64,000 nucleotides of DNA from assembly GCF_004216715.1 (NCBI RefSeq), contig NZ_SGXG01000001.1, forward strand, positions 310,001 through 374,000. The letters are read 5' to 3'. The stretch is from Cecembia calidifontis. Lineage in GTDB: Bacteria > Bacteroidota > Bacteroidia > Cytophagales > Cyclobacteriaceae. Positions 7,876 to 15,739 of the stretch are shown here, piece by piece. A program made the translations under genes and the position numbers. The first letter of the stretch is position 1, and the number at the start of each line of letters is the position of its first letter. The notes under the pieces are model-generated. The model saw only the letters and a program-made list of their open reading frames with translations, made no database searches and was not told where the DNA came from.

Positions 7876-9183
7876 ATGTCATCATTCAGAGTAAAAGGAG
7901 GCTTAAAGCTCAAAGGAGAAATCATTCCTCAGGGAGCCAAAAATGAAGCCTTACAGATTCTTTGTGCGGTTTTATTGACTTCAGAAAAAGTCACTATCCA
8001 TAAAATTCCCAATATCCGAGATGTCAACAAGCTGATCGAGCTCCTGACCGACATGGGAGTGAAGGTGCAGAAAACCGGACAGGAATCCTATACCTTTCAG
8101 GCCGACAATGTGGACCTCAAATACCTAGAAACAGATGATTTTTTGAAAAAAGCATCTTCATTGAGGGGTTCTGTTATGATTCTTGGCCCGTTATTGGCAA
8201 GATTTGGACATGGCAGGCTTTCCAAACCCGGAGGGGATAAAATCGGAAGAAGAAGAATGGATACCCATTTTTTCGGATTTCAGAAACTTGGGGCAGAATT
8301 CCATTATGACAGCAAGAAAGAAATTTACCACATAGATGGTAAAAATCTTAAAGGAGCCTACATGCTTCTGGATGAGGCATCAGTAACTGGCACTGCAAAC
8401 ATTGTCATGGCAGCAGTTATGGCCGAAGGAAAAACCACCATTTACAATGCTGCCTGTGAGCCATATTTACAGCAGCTTTGTGACATGCTCAACCGCATGG
8501 GTGCCAAAATCACAGGAATTGGATCCAATTTGCTAACTATTGAGGGGGTTAAGAAATTGAAAGGAACAGAGCATACCATGCTTCCCGATATGATTGAAAT
8601 TGGTTCATTTATCGGTATGGCAGCCATGACCCAGTCAGAAATCACGATCAAAGATGCACAGATTCACCGATTGGGAATCATTCCGGATACTTTCAAAAGG
8701 ATGGGCATCAAGATGGAGTTCAGAGGAGATGACATCTATATTCCTTCCCAAAAGCATTATGAAATAGAAACTTTCATTGATGGATCCATCTTGACAATTG
8801 CAGATGCCATTTGGCCGGGATTTACGCCTGACTTGTTAAGTATTGTCTTGGTAACAGCAACGCAGGCCAAAGGTACAGTATTGGTTCATCAGAAAATGTT
8901 TGAAAGCAGGCTATTCTTTGTAGATAAATTGATTGATATGGGGGCACAGATTATTCTTTGTGATCCACATAGGGCTACTGTAATCGGCTTGGACAGGAAA
9001 TATCCGTTGAAAGGAATTAAGATGACCTCTCCTGATATAAGGGCAGGTGTTTCTCTTCTGATCGCTGCCATGTCAGCCGAAGGAACCTCAATCATTGACA
9101 ACATTGAGCAAATAGACAGGGGATATCAGTATATCGATCAAAGATTGAATGCCTTGGGTGCTGATATTGTCAGGATTGATTAA
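7876..9183 (+). CDS. murA: UDP-N-acetylglucosamine 1-carboxyvinyltransferase, Asp variant
   Basis: MurA transfers enolpyruvate from PEP to UDP-GlcNAc, the first committed step of peptidoglycan synthesis. The 435-residue protein begins with the family's Lys-Asn motif (PQGAKNEALQILC). The active-site loop reads LSKPGGDKIGRRRMD: the residue matching E. coli Cys115 is Asp121 (GAT at 8236-8238). In other bacteria Cys-to-Asp at this site leaves the enzyme active but insensitive to fosfomycin. Later blocks such as LPDMIEIGSFIGMAA, GIIPDTF and LVHQKMFESRLFF are as expected. The ATG abuts the DUF4290 stop codon, which suggests translational coupling. A rho-independent terminator follows at 9210. Confidence 0.96.
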   Translation: MSSFRVKGGLKLKGEIIPQGAKNEALQILCAVLLTSEKVTIHKIPNIRDVNKLIELLTDMGVKVQKTGQESYTFQADNVDLKYLETDDFLKKASSLRGSVMILGPLLARFGHGRLSKPGGDKIGRRRMDTHFFGFQKLGAEFHYDSKKEIYHIDGKNLKGAYMLLDEASVTGTANIVMAAVMAEGKTTIYNAACEPYLQQLCDMLNRMGAKITGIGSNLLTIEGVKKLKGTEHTMLPDMIEIGSFIGMAAMTQSEITIKDAQIHRLGIIPDTFKRMGIKMEFRGDDIYIPSQKHYEIETFIDGSILTIADAIWPGFTPDLLSIVLVTATQAKGTVLVHQKMFESRLFFVDKLIDMGAQIILCDPHRATVIGLDRKYPLKGIKMTSPDIRAGVSLLIAAMSAEGTSIIDNIEQIDRGYQYIDQRLNALGADIVRID

Positions 9184-9209
9184 TAAAAGAATTTTGATTA
9201 TTGAAAGGG

Positions 9210-9243
9210 GCTGTCCTATAAAAAGGGACAGCTTTTTTTTTCT
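9210..9243 (+). terminator. Rho-independent terminator after murA
   Basis: GCTGTCC pairs with GGACAGC around an 8-base A-rich loop, and the stem is followed by nine or more T residues. It lies 27 bases after the murA stop. Confidence 0.9.
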
Positions 9244-9271
9244 AAACCTTGAGCAGAAATAAAAAGACAAG

Positions 9272-9302
9272 AAAAAAGGCTGTCCTTGTGGACAGCCTTT
9301 TA
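9272..9302 (-). terminator. Terminator of the OmpA-family gene (works in either direction)
   Basis: AAGGCTGTCC-TTGT-GGACAGCCTT forms a 10-base-pair stem with an A-run on one side and a T-run on the other. It lies 25 bases past the stop of the minus-strand OmpA gene and shares its stem sequence with the murA terminator 60 bases away. Confidence 0.88.
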
Positions 9303-9326
9303 CAGTTTATTGTGCAATTAATCAAA

Positions 9327-10604
9327 TTATTTTACTTCGAAGCTAACTCTTCTAGCCAACTGACGGGCATCTGCAGAGCGCTTGTCAACGCTGGTATCCT
9401 CACCATAACCTTTGTAAGTCATTCTGGAAGCATCAATACCTGCTGCGATAAGAATATCATATACAGCTTTAGCTCTTCTTTCAGAAAGTCTCATGTTGTA
9501 GTTTTCAGGACCTAGCTCATCAGCAAAACCTTTCAACTCAACTTTGACACCTGGATTTCTCTTCATGAAGTTAGCAACATAGTCAATTCCAGAGGCAGAG
9601 AATCCAAGAGGTTTGGCGCTGTCAAATGCAAAGTATACGTTAACATATCCTTCGTTGATCGCCTTCTTGAAGAAGTCAACTTCGTCAACTTTCTCTACTG
9701 GACAACCATTGTTAGAAGCAGGACCTGGGGCGAATGGACATTTGTCTAAGTGATCAGGAATACCATCACCGTCAGAATCCAAAGTTCTACCATGAGAATC
9801 TACTCTAGCACCAGCTGGAGTGTTTGGTTCTTTGTCCAAATAATCAGGAACTCCGTCACCGTCAGAATCCTTCAACATATCTTTGATTTCGCCGATCTGC
9901 TGAGCCAATTCATCTTTAGTTGCATATTTGTCAGCTGCGATGTACCAGTCAGCGTGAGTAGACTTGCTGCCAAGATAAATGTTAAGACCCAAAGTTCCAG
10001 TCCACCAAGTACCATTAGCACCATAGAAACCTGGATCCAAAGGACCGATAGCAGAAGCACCGTCAAAAGCGACAGTTTGTCTACCGTTCAAGATAGTGCT
10101 GATGTCACCTACCAATGCAACTCTCTCAGAAAGTTTAACCTGACCGGTAATACCTGCGATGATGTTGTACACATTATCGTTGAAATCACTGAAAGGACCA
10201 TCTTGAGGTCTAACTTGACCGATACCACCTCCTAAGTGAGCCAACATGCCCAATCTTCTGGAGAAAGACTCAAAGTTCATGATCCTTCCAAGGTTAGCAA
10301 CACCTTGCAAGTTGATTCTGTGATAATTTGTGGAGAACTCAGGATTGTTGTCCTTAGAAGCTTCACTAAATGAACCGAAACCGAAATCAAGTTTCGCACC
10401 GAACTTTTCATTGAACATGTATCTTACACCAAGATCAGCATGTCCAAGGTTTAGGGTTGGAGAGTAAAAGCCTGGAGTCAACGGCGCCATAGGCTTATTG
10501 AATCCACCACCAAACTCAACCGACCATCTGTTGTAGTCGACCTGGGCGTTAGCTCCGACAGCTAAAGCACCCGCCATAATTGTAGAGAGTAATAATTTTT
10601 TCAT
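9327..10604 (-). CDS. OmpA-family outer-membrane protein with TSP type-3 repeats
   Basis: A 425-residue secreted protein. The ATG at 10604 gives a signal peptide (MKKLLLSTIMAGALAVGANA, cleaved before QVDYN). An N-terminal beta-barrel of about 220 residues follows, then calcium-binding thrombospondin type-3 repeats (DSDGDGVPDYLD and DSDGDGIPDHLDKCP), then a C-terminal OmpA peptidoglycan-binding domain (YFAFDSAKP, GFADELGPENYNMRLSERRA, TYKGYGED). It anchors the outer membrane to the wall and is typically abundant. A promoter matches at 10655-10684 and a strong hairpin follows the gene. An upstream start would place extra residues before the signal peptide and is rejected. Confidence 0.95.
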   Translation of the reverse strand: MKKLLLSTIMAGALAVGANAQVDYNRWSVEFGGGFNKPMAPLTPGFYSPTLNLGHADLGVRYMFNEKFGAKLDFGFGSFSEASKDNNPEFSTNYHRINLQGVANLGRIMNFESFSRRLGMLAHLGGGIGQVRPQDGPFSDFNDNVYNIIAGITGQVKLSERVALVGDISTILNGRQTVAFDGASAIGPLDPGFYGANGTWWTGTLGLNIYLGSKSTHADWYIAADKYATKDELAQQIGEIKDMLKDSDGDGVPDYLDKEPNTPAGARVDSHGRTLDSDGDGIPDHLDKCPFAPGPASNNGCPVEKVDEVDFFKKAINEGYVNVYFAFDSAKPLGFSASGIDYVANFMKRNPGVKVELKGFADELGPENYNMRLSERRAKAVYDILIAAGIDASRMTYKGYGEDTSVDKRSADARQLARRVSFEVK

Positions 10605-10654
10605 GATAAAAAATTTTTTTTTCAAATTTTTTAAGTGTTTGATTGATTTAACTG

Positions 10655-10684
10655 CAAATTTATAAACTTCTAACTAATCACAAA
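10655..10684 (-). promoter_or_regulatory. Bacteroidota-type promoter of the OmpA gene
   Basis: On the minus strand TTTG (10684-10681), an 18-base spacer and TAAATTTG (10662-10655) match the -33/-7 consensus TTTG-N19-TAnnTTTG. The predicted start site leaves an A+T-rich leader of about 48 bases before the ATG. Confidence 0.65.
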
Positions 10685-10782
10685 TGTATGTTTATTTTTT
10701 AAAACTATAAATTTTCTGAAAATTCTTTTCAATTTATCAGATATTTTTTTCGATTTGCCAAAGAAACATAAACTATGCCATA

Positions 10783-11691
10783 ATGAATACACTTAAAGAA
10801 TTACTTCATATTGACAGTGTTTCGGGTGATGAATCCAAAATGACAGATTTTCTCATTCGTTACACCCATAAACGAATGTCGTCCTGGAAGGTTACACCGG
10901 AAATTTATTTTGGTGATGATTTTCATGATTGTTTATTGCTCAAATTTGGCAATCCAACTACCGCTGTCTTTGCTCATATAGATACTATTGGCTTTATGGC
11001 AAGATATGAAAACCAATTGGTACCAGTCGGCGGCCCTGAAATCATCGAAGGCTGTTATTTAGTTGGAATGGACAGTCTAGGCCCTATCCGATGTAAACTA
11101 CACACTTATGAAGGTGCTGCCTACCACGATTTTGGCAGACCCATAGAAAGAGGAACCAGACTTTCTTTTGAGCAGTCTATCAAAATAGATGAGGAATTCA
11201 TTGAAGCGGCCTATTTAGACAACAGGTTGGGCATTTACAATGCATTGCAATTATGCGAAACCTTGGAAAACGGATGGGTGGTTTTCTCCACTTATGAGGA
11301 ACATGGAGGAGGCAGTATACCCTACCTTCTGAATTTTATTCAAAAAAGGGCTCCTATTAAACAGGCTTTGATTTCAGACATCACCTGGGTAACTGATGGC
11401 GTGCACCATGGAGAAGGAGTAGCAATTTCCATCCGGGATAAGTTTATTCCAAGAAAAAAATTCTTAGATAAAGTAATTGGACTGGCTGAAAAAAGCAGTA
11501 TTCCTTTCCAACTTGAGGTGGAAGCAGCTGGCGGCAGTGATGGACGCGAGATCCAATTCTCACCTTATGCTATTGATTGGTGCTTTATCGGCGCACCGGA
11601 AGACCATGTACATACCCCTCATGAAAAGGTAGCGCTCAAGGACCTAGATGCCATGATCAAGATGTACCAGTTTCTTATGAAGCATCTATAG
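10783..11691 (+). CDS. M42-family metallo-aminopeptidase
   Basis: A 302-residue cytoplasmic peptidase of the M42 (glutamyl/tetrahedral aminopeptidase) family, which uses two metal ions to remove N-terminal residues from peptides. Visible ligands and catalytic blocks: FAHIDTIG (first metal His and Asp), AAYLDNRLG (bridging Asp), FSTYEEHGGG (catalytic Glu pair), LISDIT (Asp ligand) and HTPHEKV (last His). It is somewhat shorter than typical 340-360-residue members, the apical domain being compact. It stands alone between the OmpA promoter region and hpt-adk. A hairpin at 11744-11769 could terminate it. Confidence 0.85.
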   Translation: MNTLKELLHIDSVSGDESKMTDFLIRYTHKRMSSWKVTPEIYFGDDFHDCLLLKFGNPTTAVFAHIDTIGFMARYENQLVPVGGPEIIEGCYLVGMDSLGPIRCKLHTYEGAAYHDFGRPIERGTRLSFEQSIKIDEEFIEAAYLDNRLGIYNALQLCETLENGWVVFSTYEEHGGGSIPYLLNFIQKRAPIKQALISDITWVTDGVHHGEGVAISIRDKFIPRKKFLDKVIGLAEKSSIPFQLEVEAAGGSDGREIQFSPYAIDWCFIGAPEDHVHTPHEKVALKDLDAMIKMYQFLMKHL

Positions 11692-11732
11692 CGATTAGCG
11701 ACAATAAAAATGCTCCTCTATGAATTTATTTA

Positions 11733-11769
11733 TATATTTGTATTGCCCTTGATAAAGGGCTTTTTTATT
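11733..11769 (+). promoter_or_regulatory. -7 box followed at once by a terminator-like hairpin, leader of hpt-adk
   Basis: TATATTTG (11733-11740) matches the TAnnTTTG -7 box; no clear -33 TTTG is found at the right distance. Immediately after it GCCCTT-GATA-AAGGGC forms a stem followed by TTTTTT, and the ATG comes 8 bases after the T-run. It may be the M42 gene terminator, an attenuator-like hairpin at the 5' end of the hpt-adk mRNA, or both. Confidence 0.5.
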
Positions 11770-11776
11770 TCATTAA

Positions 11777-12919
11777 ATGATTCGGATAAAAGACAAAATA
11801 TTTACTCCATATCTTGACAGAACTGTCATAGAAAATAGGGTGAAAGAACTGGGCAAACAATTGTCGGAGGACTACAAGGACAAAGACCCCATTATAATAG
11901 GCGTCCTTAACGGATCATTTATGTTCTTATCAGACCTCGTCAAACATATTCAAATACCCGCAGAAATTTCATTTTTAAAAATAGCCTCCTATCAAGGTGA
12001 GACCTCCACAGGAAAAGTTAAAAACTTGATAGGATTGGATGCTGAACTGAAGGGAAGACATGTAATCCTTGTGGAAGACATTGTTGATACAGGCCTGAGT
12101 ATGGTACATTTGCTCAACCTCATCAATGAAAAACAACCTCTTTCAGTTAAGATTGTAACCCTGCTGCACAAGCCGGAGGCGTTAAAACATCCGGTCAAAA
12201 TCGATTACCTTGGATTTGAAATCCCAAACAAGTTTGTAGTAGGTTATGGCCTTGATTATGATGGCTTTGGAAGAAATATTCCAGAGATTTATCAGTTAAA
12301 GATTAATAGTGACCAGCACATATCAAAAAATCAAATCAAAAGAAAAATGCTAAACATCGTTTTATTTGGACCTCCCGGAGCAGGCAAAGGCACACAAAGC
12401 GAAAAAATCATCGCTAAGTATAATCTGACCCATTTATCCACAGGTGACCTGTTCAGGAAGCACCTTGGGGAAGGGACCGAATTGGGCAAATTGGCAAGGA
12501 AATACATGGATGAGGGAAAATTGGTTCCTGATGAAGTAGTAATTGACATGGTGGATGATAAAATTGCCAACACTCCCGAAACCAACGGATTTATTTTCGA
12601 TGGTTTTCCAAGAACTGTTGCCCAAGCTGAAGCCCTGGACAAACTCATGCAGAGGAAGGGGACCCAAATTGCCGGTATGATAGCATTGGATGTAGCCGAG
12701 GAAGTACTCAAAGAAAGGATACGCGAAAGAGGAAAAACCTCCGGGAGAGTAGATGATCAGGATGAAGCCAAAATTGAGACTAGAATTAAGGTATACCTGG
12801 ACGAAACACTTCCTGTAGCAGACTACTATGATAAGCAGGGCAAGCTTACCAAAATCAATGGAGTGGGCAGCATTGATGGGATTTTTCAGGAAATCTCAAA
12901 TGTCATTGACAGTTATTGA
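11777..12919 (+). CDS. Fused hypoxanthine phosphoribosyltransferase / adenylate kinase
   Basis: A 380-residue bifunctional purine enzyme. Residues 1 to about 180 are a hypoxanthine phosphoribosyltransferase (salvage of hypoxanthine/guanine with PRPP) with the PRPP loop VILVEDIVDTGLSM near residues 95-108. After a polar linker (SDQHISKNQIKRK) residues 191-380 form a complete adenylate kinase (AMP + ATP to 2 ADP): P-loop GPPGAGKGTQ, AMP-binding STGDLFRKHL, FDGFPRTVAQAEALD, and a short zinc-free LID (SGRVDDQDEAKI). Met191 (ATG at 12347) is exactly at the start of the kinase, so free Adk could also be made. Such fusions are known in Bacteroidota. obgE followed it before IS insertion. Confidence 0.95.
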   Translation: MIRIKDKIFTPYLDRTVIENRVKELGKQLSEDYKDKDPIIIGVLNGSFMFLSDLVKHIQIPAEISFLKIASYQGETSTGKVKNLIGLDAELKGRHVILVEDIVDTGLSMVHLLNLINEKQPLSVKIVTLLHKPEALKHPVKIDYLGFEIPNKFVVGYGLDYDGFGRNIPEIYQLKINSDQHISKNQIKRKMLNIVLFGPPGAGKGTQSEKIIAKYNLTHLSTGDLFRKHLGEGTELGKLARKYMDEGKLVPDEVVIDMVDDKIANTPETNGFIFDGFPRTVAQAEALDKLMQRKGTQIAGMIALDVAEEVLKERIRERGKTSGRVDDQDEAKIETRIKVYLDETLPVADYYDKQGKLTKINGVGSIDGIFQEISNVIDSY

Positions 12920-12932
12920 AATTATAATTCCT

Positions 12933-12982
12933 TAACTTTGTAGCAAAATATTTGGCTAAGCCCAACAGCTTGGCCATTTTTA
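12933..12982 (+). promoter_or_regulatory. -7 box plus terminator-like hairpin between adk and obgE
   Basis: TAACTTTG (12933-12940) is a perfect TAnnTTTG box. The 8-base-pair hairpin GGCTAAGC-CCAACA-GCTTGGCC (12954-12975, one G-T pair) follows, then five T residues. It repeats the box-hairpin-T-run layout seen before hpt-adk. It may be the original obgE promoter and leader, now cut off by the IS element, or simply the hpt-adk terminator. Confidence 0.45.
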
Positions 12983-13222
12983 TTTATTACCTAAAATCCG
13001 CAGGATTTTAGTTTGGAGATTTGAATCTGCTTGTTTGTGTTCATTTTTGGTCTAGTTCGGGAATTTCTTCCCTTTGATTGAAGAGTGTTCATAGTTTTGA
13101 GACAATGGATTTTAGGTTTGAGGATAAAATGGACGGTTTTTTTCCTCAATTTTAATGGAAAAGGCATACCTCTTCCCTGTAAATCTTTATTTTTTGAGCT
13201 CCTGAGGGGTTTTTATCTGAAT

Positions 13223-14530
13223 TTAGTTCAAAATCGGCTTGTAATCCTTACTCGTGAACAGTTTGAGCACTTCTCTTCTTCCCGTTCTTATCCACTTGGC
13301 TGAAACAGTGATAAATCTGAAGATAAACTTCTTGAGCCTGTCGGTAGGCTTAAGCCAATCAACTTTTCTGGAATACTCTCCAATGATATAGGTGTAAAAA
13401 TTGGCATACATAGCCGTCATAAGCATAAAGGAGGTATTCTCTGCAAGGAACGAACAGGGCAACTTAGACCAGCCAAAGTCATTGTTGAGTACATCAAACA
13501 AGCGTTCGCTTGCACCCCGGGCGTTATAAAACCTTACAACAGCTTCATTGGACGATGTATGTTCATTGGTCAGAATAGCCCTGTAAGTAAATGCATCTCC
13601 ACTAAACACATCTGCCTGCCCGTCTTTACGCCTGATTCTGGTAATGACCAGCCTGTAAGACCTGTCTTTACCGAAAGGTTTGTAGTCGGATAGGTCAGTA
13701 ACTTCCATTTCCTGTACACCCAAACGTATTTTCTGCCACTTCTCAGGGGCTATACTTCCAAGGATATTATCCAGTTTGGCACATCTGTTTGCCCGTATAT
13801 AAAAGCTTTCGGTATGTGCTTCCAGTGTGCGGAGAACTTCTTCCTGATAGGATGCTGAATCGGCTCTGAACCTTCCGATACGGATATTTTCATTGGTAAG
13901 CTGCCCAAACATGCGTGTAAGTGTATCAGCCTGCAAATATTTGGCCTGACTGTTGCCATTTCTGCCCTCTACGTACACAGGAATGGCCTGTGAAAATTCA
14001 GGATGTGCTATGGAAGCTACACCTGGCTGATATCCATAGACGTGTTTATATGTCTTTTTTGAATCGTACTTTTCAGTTGGAATGACGGTGTTGTCATAAT
14101 CGAGGTCGTAAACAACACCTGACTTGAGTAATCCGGTCTTACAAGCTGATTTTAACAACAAGCTGTTGAGTTTTCCATTGATATTAAATTCATGGCTTAC
14201 TCCACTGGACGGATTTATAAAGAGTTCTGTATCAACAGCAAGCTCTTTGATACCTCTCAGAATTGTATCGGCACTGCATACTGAAAATGAAGGGACCTGT
14301 TCAAGTGCGTCTCTCAAGTGAACATTGATATCTTCAGTACAGTCGCCACCATTAAAGAAAATAGCCATATGATTGGCGAAAATGTCACTGTATGAAAACC
14401 CTCCCCTTAAGGCTCTAACCCCCAATTGATTATCAATGAGTTCTGGGAGACCAGAATTTTTGAAAGAGTTAAAAACAAAATTAAAACCTCCGAAAGGTGT
14501 GATTTTTTCTGTCGAATTCGTAATTTTCAT
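13223..14530 (-). CDS. IS1380-family transposase, copy 1
   Basis: A 435-residue DDE-type transposase from the ATG at 14530 (MKITNSTEKITPFGG). Features consistent with IS1380: LDYDNTVIPTEKYDSKKTY (first acidic cluster, where DxD lies), RADSASYQEE (second Asp), and a C-terminal YNARGASERLFDVLNNDFGW block with the catalytic Glu, followed by TAMYANFYTYI. The reading frame is intact. It differs from copy 2 by one residue that I noticed (Val versus Ala after LLKSGV), so recent transposition is likely. The protein excises and inserts the element; it has no link to the neighbouring genes. Confidence 0.94.
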   Translation of the reverse strand: MKITNSTEKITPFGGFNFVFNSFKNSGLPELIDNQLGVRALRGGFSYSDIFANHMAIFFNGGDCTEDINVHLRDALEQVPSFSVCSADTILRGIKELAVDTELFINPSSGVSHEFNINGKLNSLLLKSACKTGLLKSGVVYDLDYDNTVIPTEKYDSKKTYKHVYGYQPGVASIAHPEFSQAIPVYVEGRNGNSQAKYLQADTLTRMFGQLTNENIRIGRFRADSASYQEEVLRTLEAHTESFYIRANRCAKLDNILGSIAPEKWQKIRLGVQEMEVTDLSDYKPFGKDRSYRLVITRIRRKDGQADVFSGDAFTYRAILTNEHTSSNEAVVRFYNARGASERLFDVLNNDFGWSKLPCSFLAENTSFMLMTAMYANFYTYIIGEYSRKVDWLKPTDRLKKFIFRFITVSAKWIRTGRREVLKLFTSKDYKPILN

Positions 14531-14570
14531 ACCGCTTATCAAGGATGTGTGGTAACACCTAAATAAGTGA

Positions 14571-14631
14571 AAAAAAAACGAGCCGGAAAAGCCTGAATTG
14601 AATAAATTCAGCCACTTTTTCGGCTTTTTTT
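14571..14631. terminator. Terminator-like hairpin inside IS1380 copy 1
   Basis: A run of A, then GCCGGAAAAGCCTGAATT pairing imperfectly with AATTCAGCCACTTTTTCGGC around GAATA, then TTTTTTT. It lies between the transposase start and the element end, probably shielding the transposase from outside transcription. In this copy it stands directly upstream of obgE. Confidence 0.7.
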
Positions 14632-14672
14632 AAATCCGCCCTGCGGATTTAAGGTATTAAAATTCTAAAACG

Positions 14673-15668
14673 GTGGCAGAAAGCAATTTCATTGATTACG
14701 TAAAATTTTGCTCAAGATCAGGGGCTGGGGGTGCAGGCTCAGTACATTTCCGAAGGGAAAAACATGTCCCGAAAGGTGGCCCGGACGGTGGTGATGGAGG
14801 AAGGGGCGGCCACATCATTTTGCGTGGCAATGCCCAACTTTGGACCCTATTACACCTTAAATATAAGAAACATGTAATTGCAGAAGATGGCAAAGGCGGA
14901 GAAGGAGGAAGAAGAAAGGGACGTGACGGAAAAGATGTTGTTTTGGAAGTACCTTTGGGCACGGTTGCCAAAGATGCAGAAACAGGGGAAGTCAGATTTG
15001 AAATCACCGAAGATGGACAAGAAGTAATTTTGACACCTGGGGGAAGAGGTGGTTTAGGGAACGATCATTTTAAAACCTCCACCAATCAGGCGCCACATTT
15101 CGCCCAGCCCGGTGAGCCAGGTATTGAAGAATGGATCATTCTCGAACTCAAATTGCTTGCAGACGTGGGTTTGGTAGGTTTCCCAAATGCGGGCAAATCC
15201 ACTTTACTTTCCAGTATTTCTGCCGCCAAACCTGAAATCGGAGATTATCCATTTACCACTTTAGTTCCCAATCTGGGTGTTATCCCATACAGGGATGGTA
15301 AATCCTTTGTCATGGCCGACATTCCGGGGATTATCGAAGGAGCATCTGAAGGCAGGGGGCTTGGTCTGAGGTTCTTGAGACACATCGAAAGAAACTCTAT
15401 TCTTCTTTTTATGATACCAGCTGATGCTGACAGTATCTCAGGCCAATACAAAATCTTGTTTGGAGAACTTCAAAAATACAACCCTGAACTGTTGGATAAG
15501 AAACGGCTCCTGGCGATTACTAAATCAGATATGCTGGATGAAGAATTAATGGAACAAATGAAATCAGAAATCCCAAAAGACCTTCCATCGGTTTTCATTT
15601 CATCCGTGACGGGATACAACTTAGACAGGCTAAAAGACATGCTTTGGCAGGCCATCAATATGCCATAA
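14673..15668 (+). CDS. obgE: Obg-family ribosome-associated GTPase
   Basis: A 331-residue essential GTPase acting in late 50S ribosome assembly and stress control. The glycine-rich Obg domain fills residues 1 to about 158 (VHFRREKHVPKGGPDGGDGG and a GGEGGRRKGRDG block). The G domain follows with G1 GFPNAGKSTL, G3 DIPG, G4 TKSD and G5-like FISSVTG. The variable C-terminal OCT domain of some Obg proteins is absent. The start is GTG at 14673 (MAESNFIDYVKFCSRSG), which aligns with the usual family start; there is no ATG alternative. The codon lies only 18 bases after an IS1380 end, so its native promoter and leader have been displaced. Confidence 0.95.
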   Translation: MAESNFIDYVKFCSRSGAGGAGSVHFRREKHVPKGGPDGGDGGRGGHIILRGNAQLWTLLHLKYKKHVIAEDGKGGEGGRRKGRDGKDVVLEVPLGTVAKDAETGEVRFEITEDGQEVILTPGGRGGLGNDHFKTSTNQAPHFAQPGEPGIEEWIILELKLLADVGLVGFPNAGKSTLLSSISAAKPEIGDYPFTTLVPNLGVIPYRDGKSFVMADIPGIIEGASEGRGLGLRFLRHIERNSILLFMIPADADSISGQYKILFGELQKYNPELLDKKRLLAITKSDMLDEELMEQMKSEIPKDLPSVFISSVTGYNLDRLKDMLWQAINMP

Positions 15669-15739
15669 AGTGCCAGTTTGTCAGTAAATCTGTAGTGGCA
15701 AATTAATTGATAAAGGATTCATGTAAAATTTTGAGAAAG

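Larger units (their letters stand above)
12990..14654 (-). mobile_element. IS1380-family insertion sequence, copy 1 (complete)
   Basis: A 1665-base element bounded by CC...GG ends and flanked by the 5-base duplication TATTA (12985-12989 and 14655-14659). The terminal inverted repeats share CCT(A/T)AAATCCGCAGG, 14 of 15 positions. It carries one transposase on the minus strand, about 230 noncoding bases beyond the transposase 3' end, and a terminator-like hairpin beyond its 5' end. Each end is itself a hairpin-forming palindrome (12991-13011 and 14630-14652). A nearly identical copy is at 60486-62149 in the opposite orientation and a truncated third at 62755-63004. It lies between hpt-adk and obgE. 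Confidence 0.95.
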
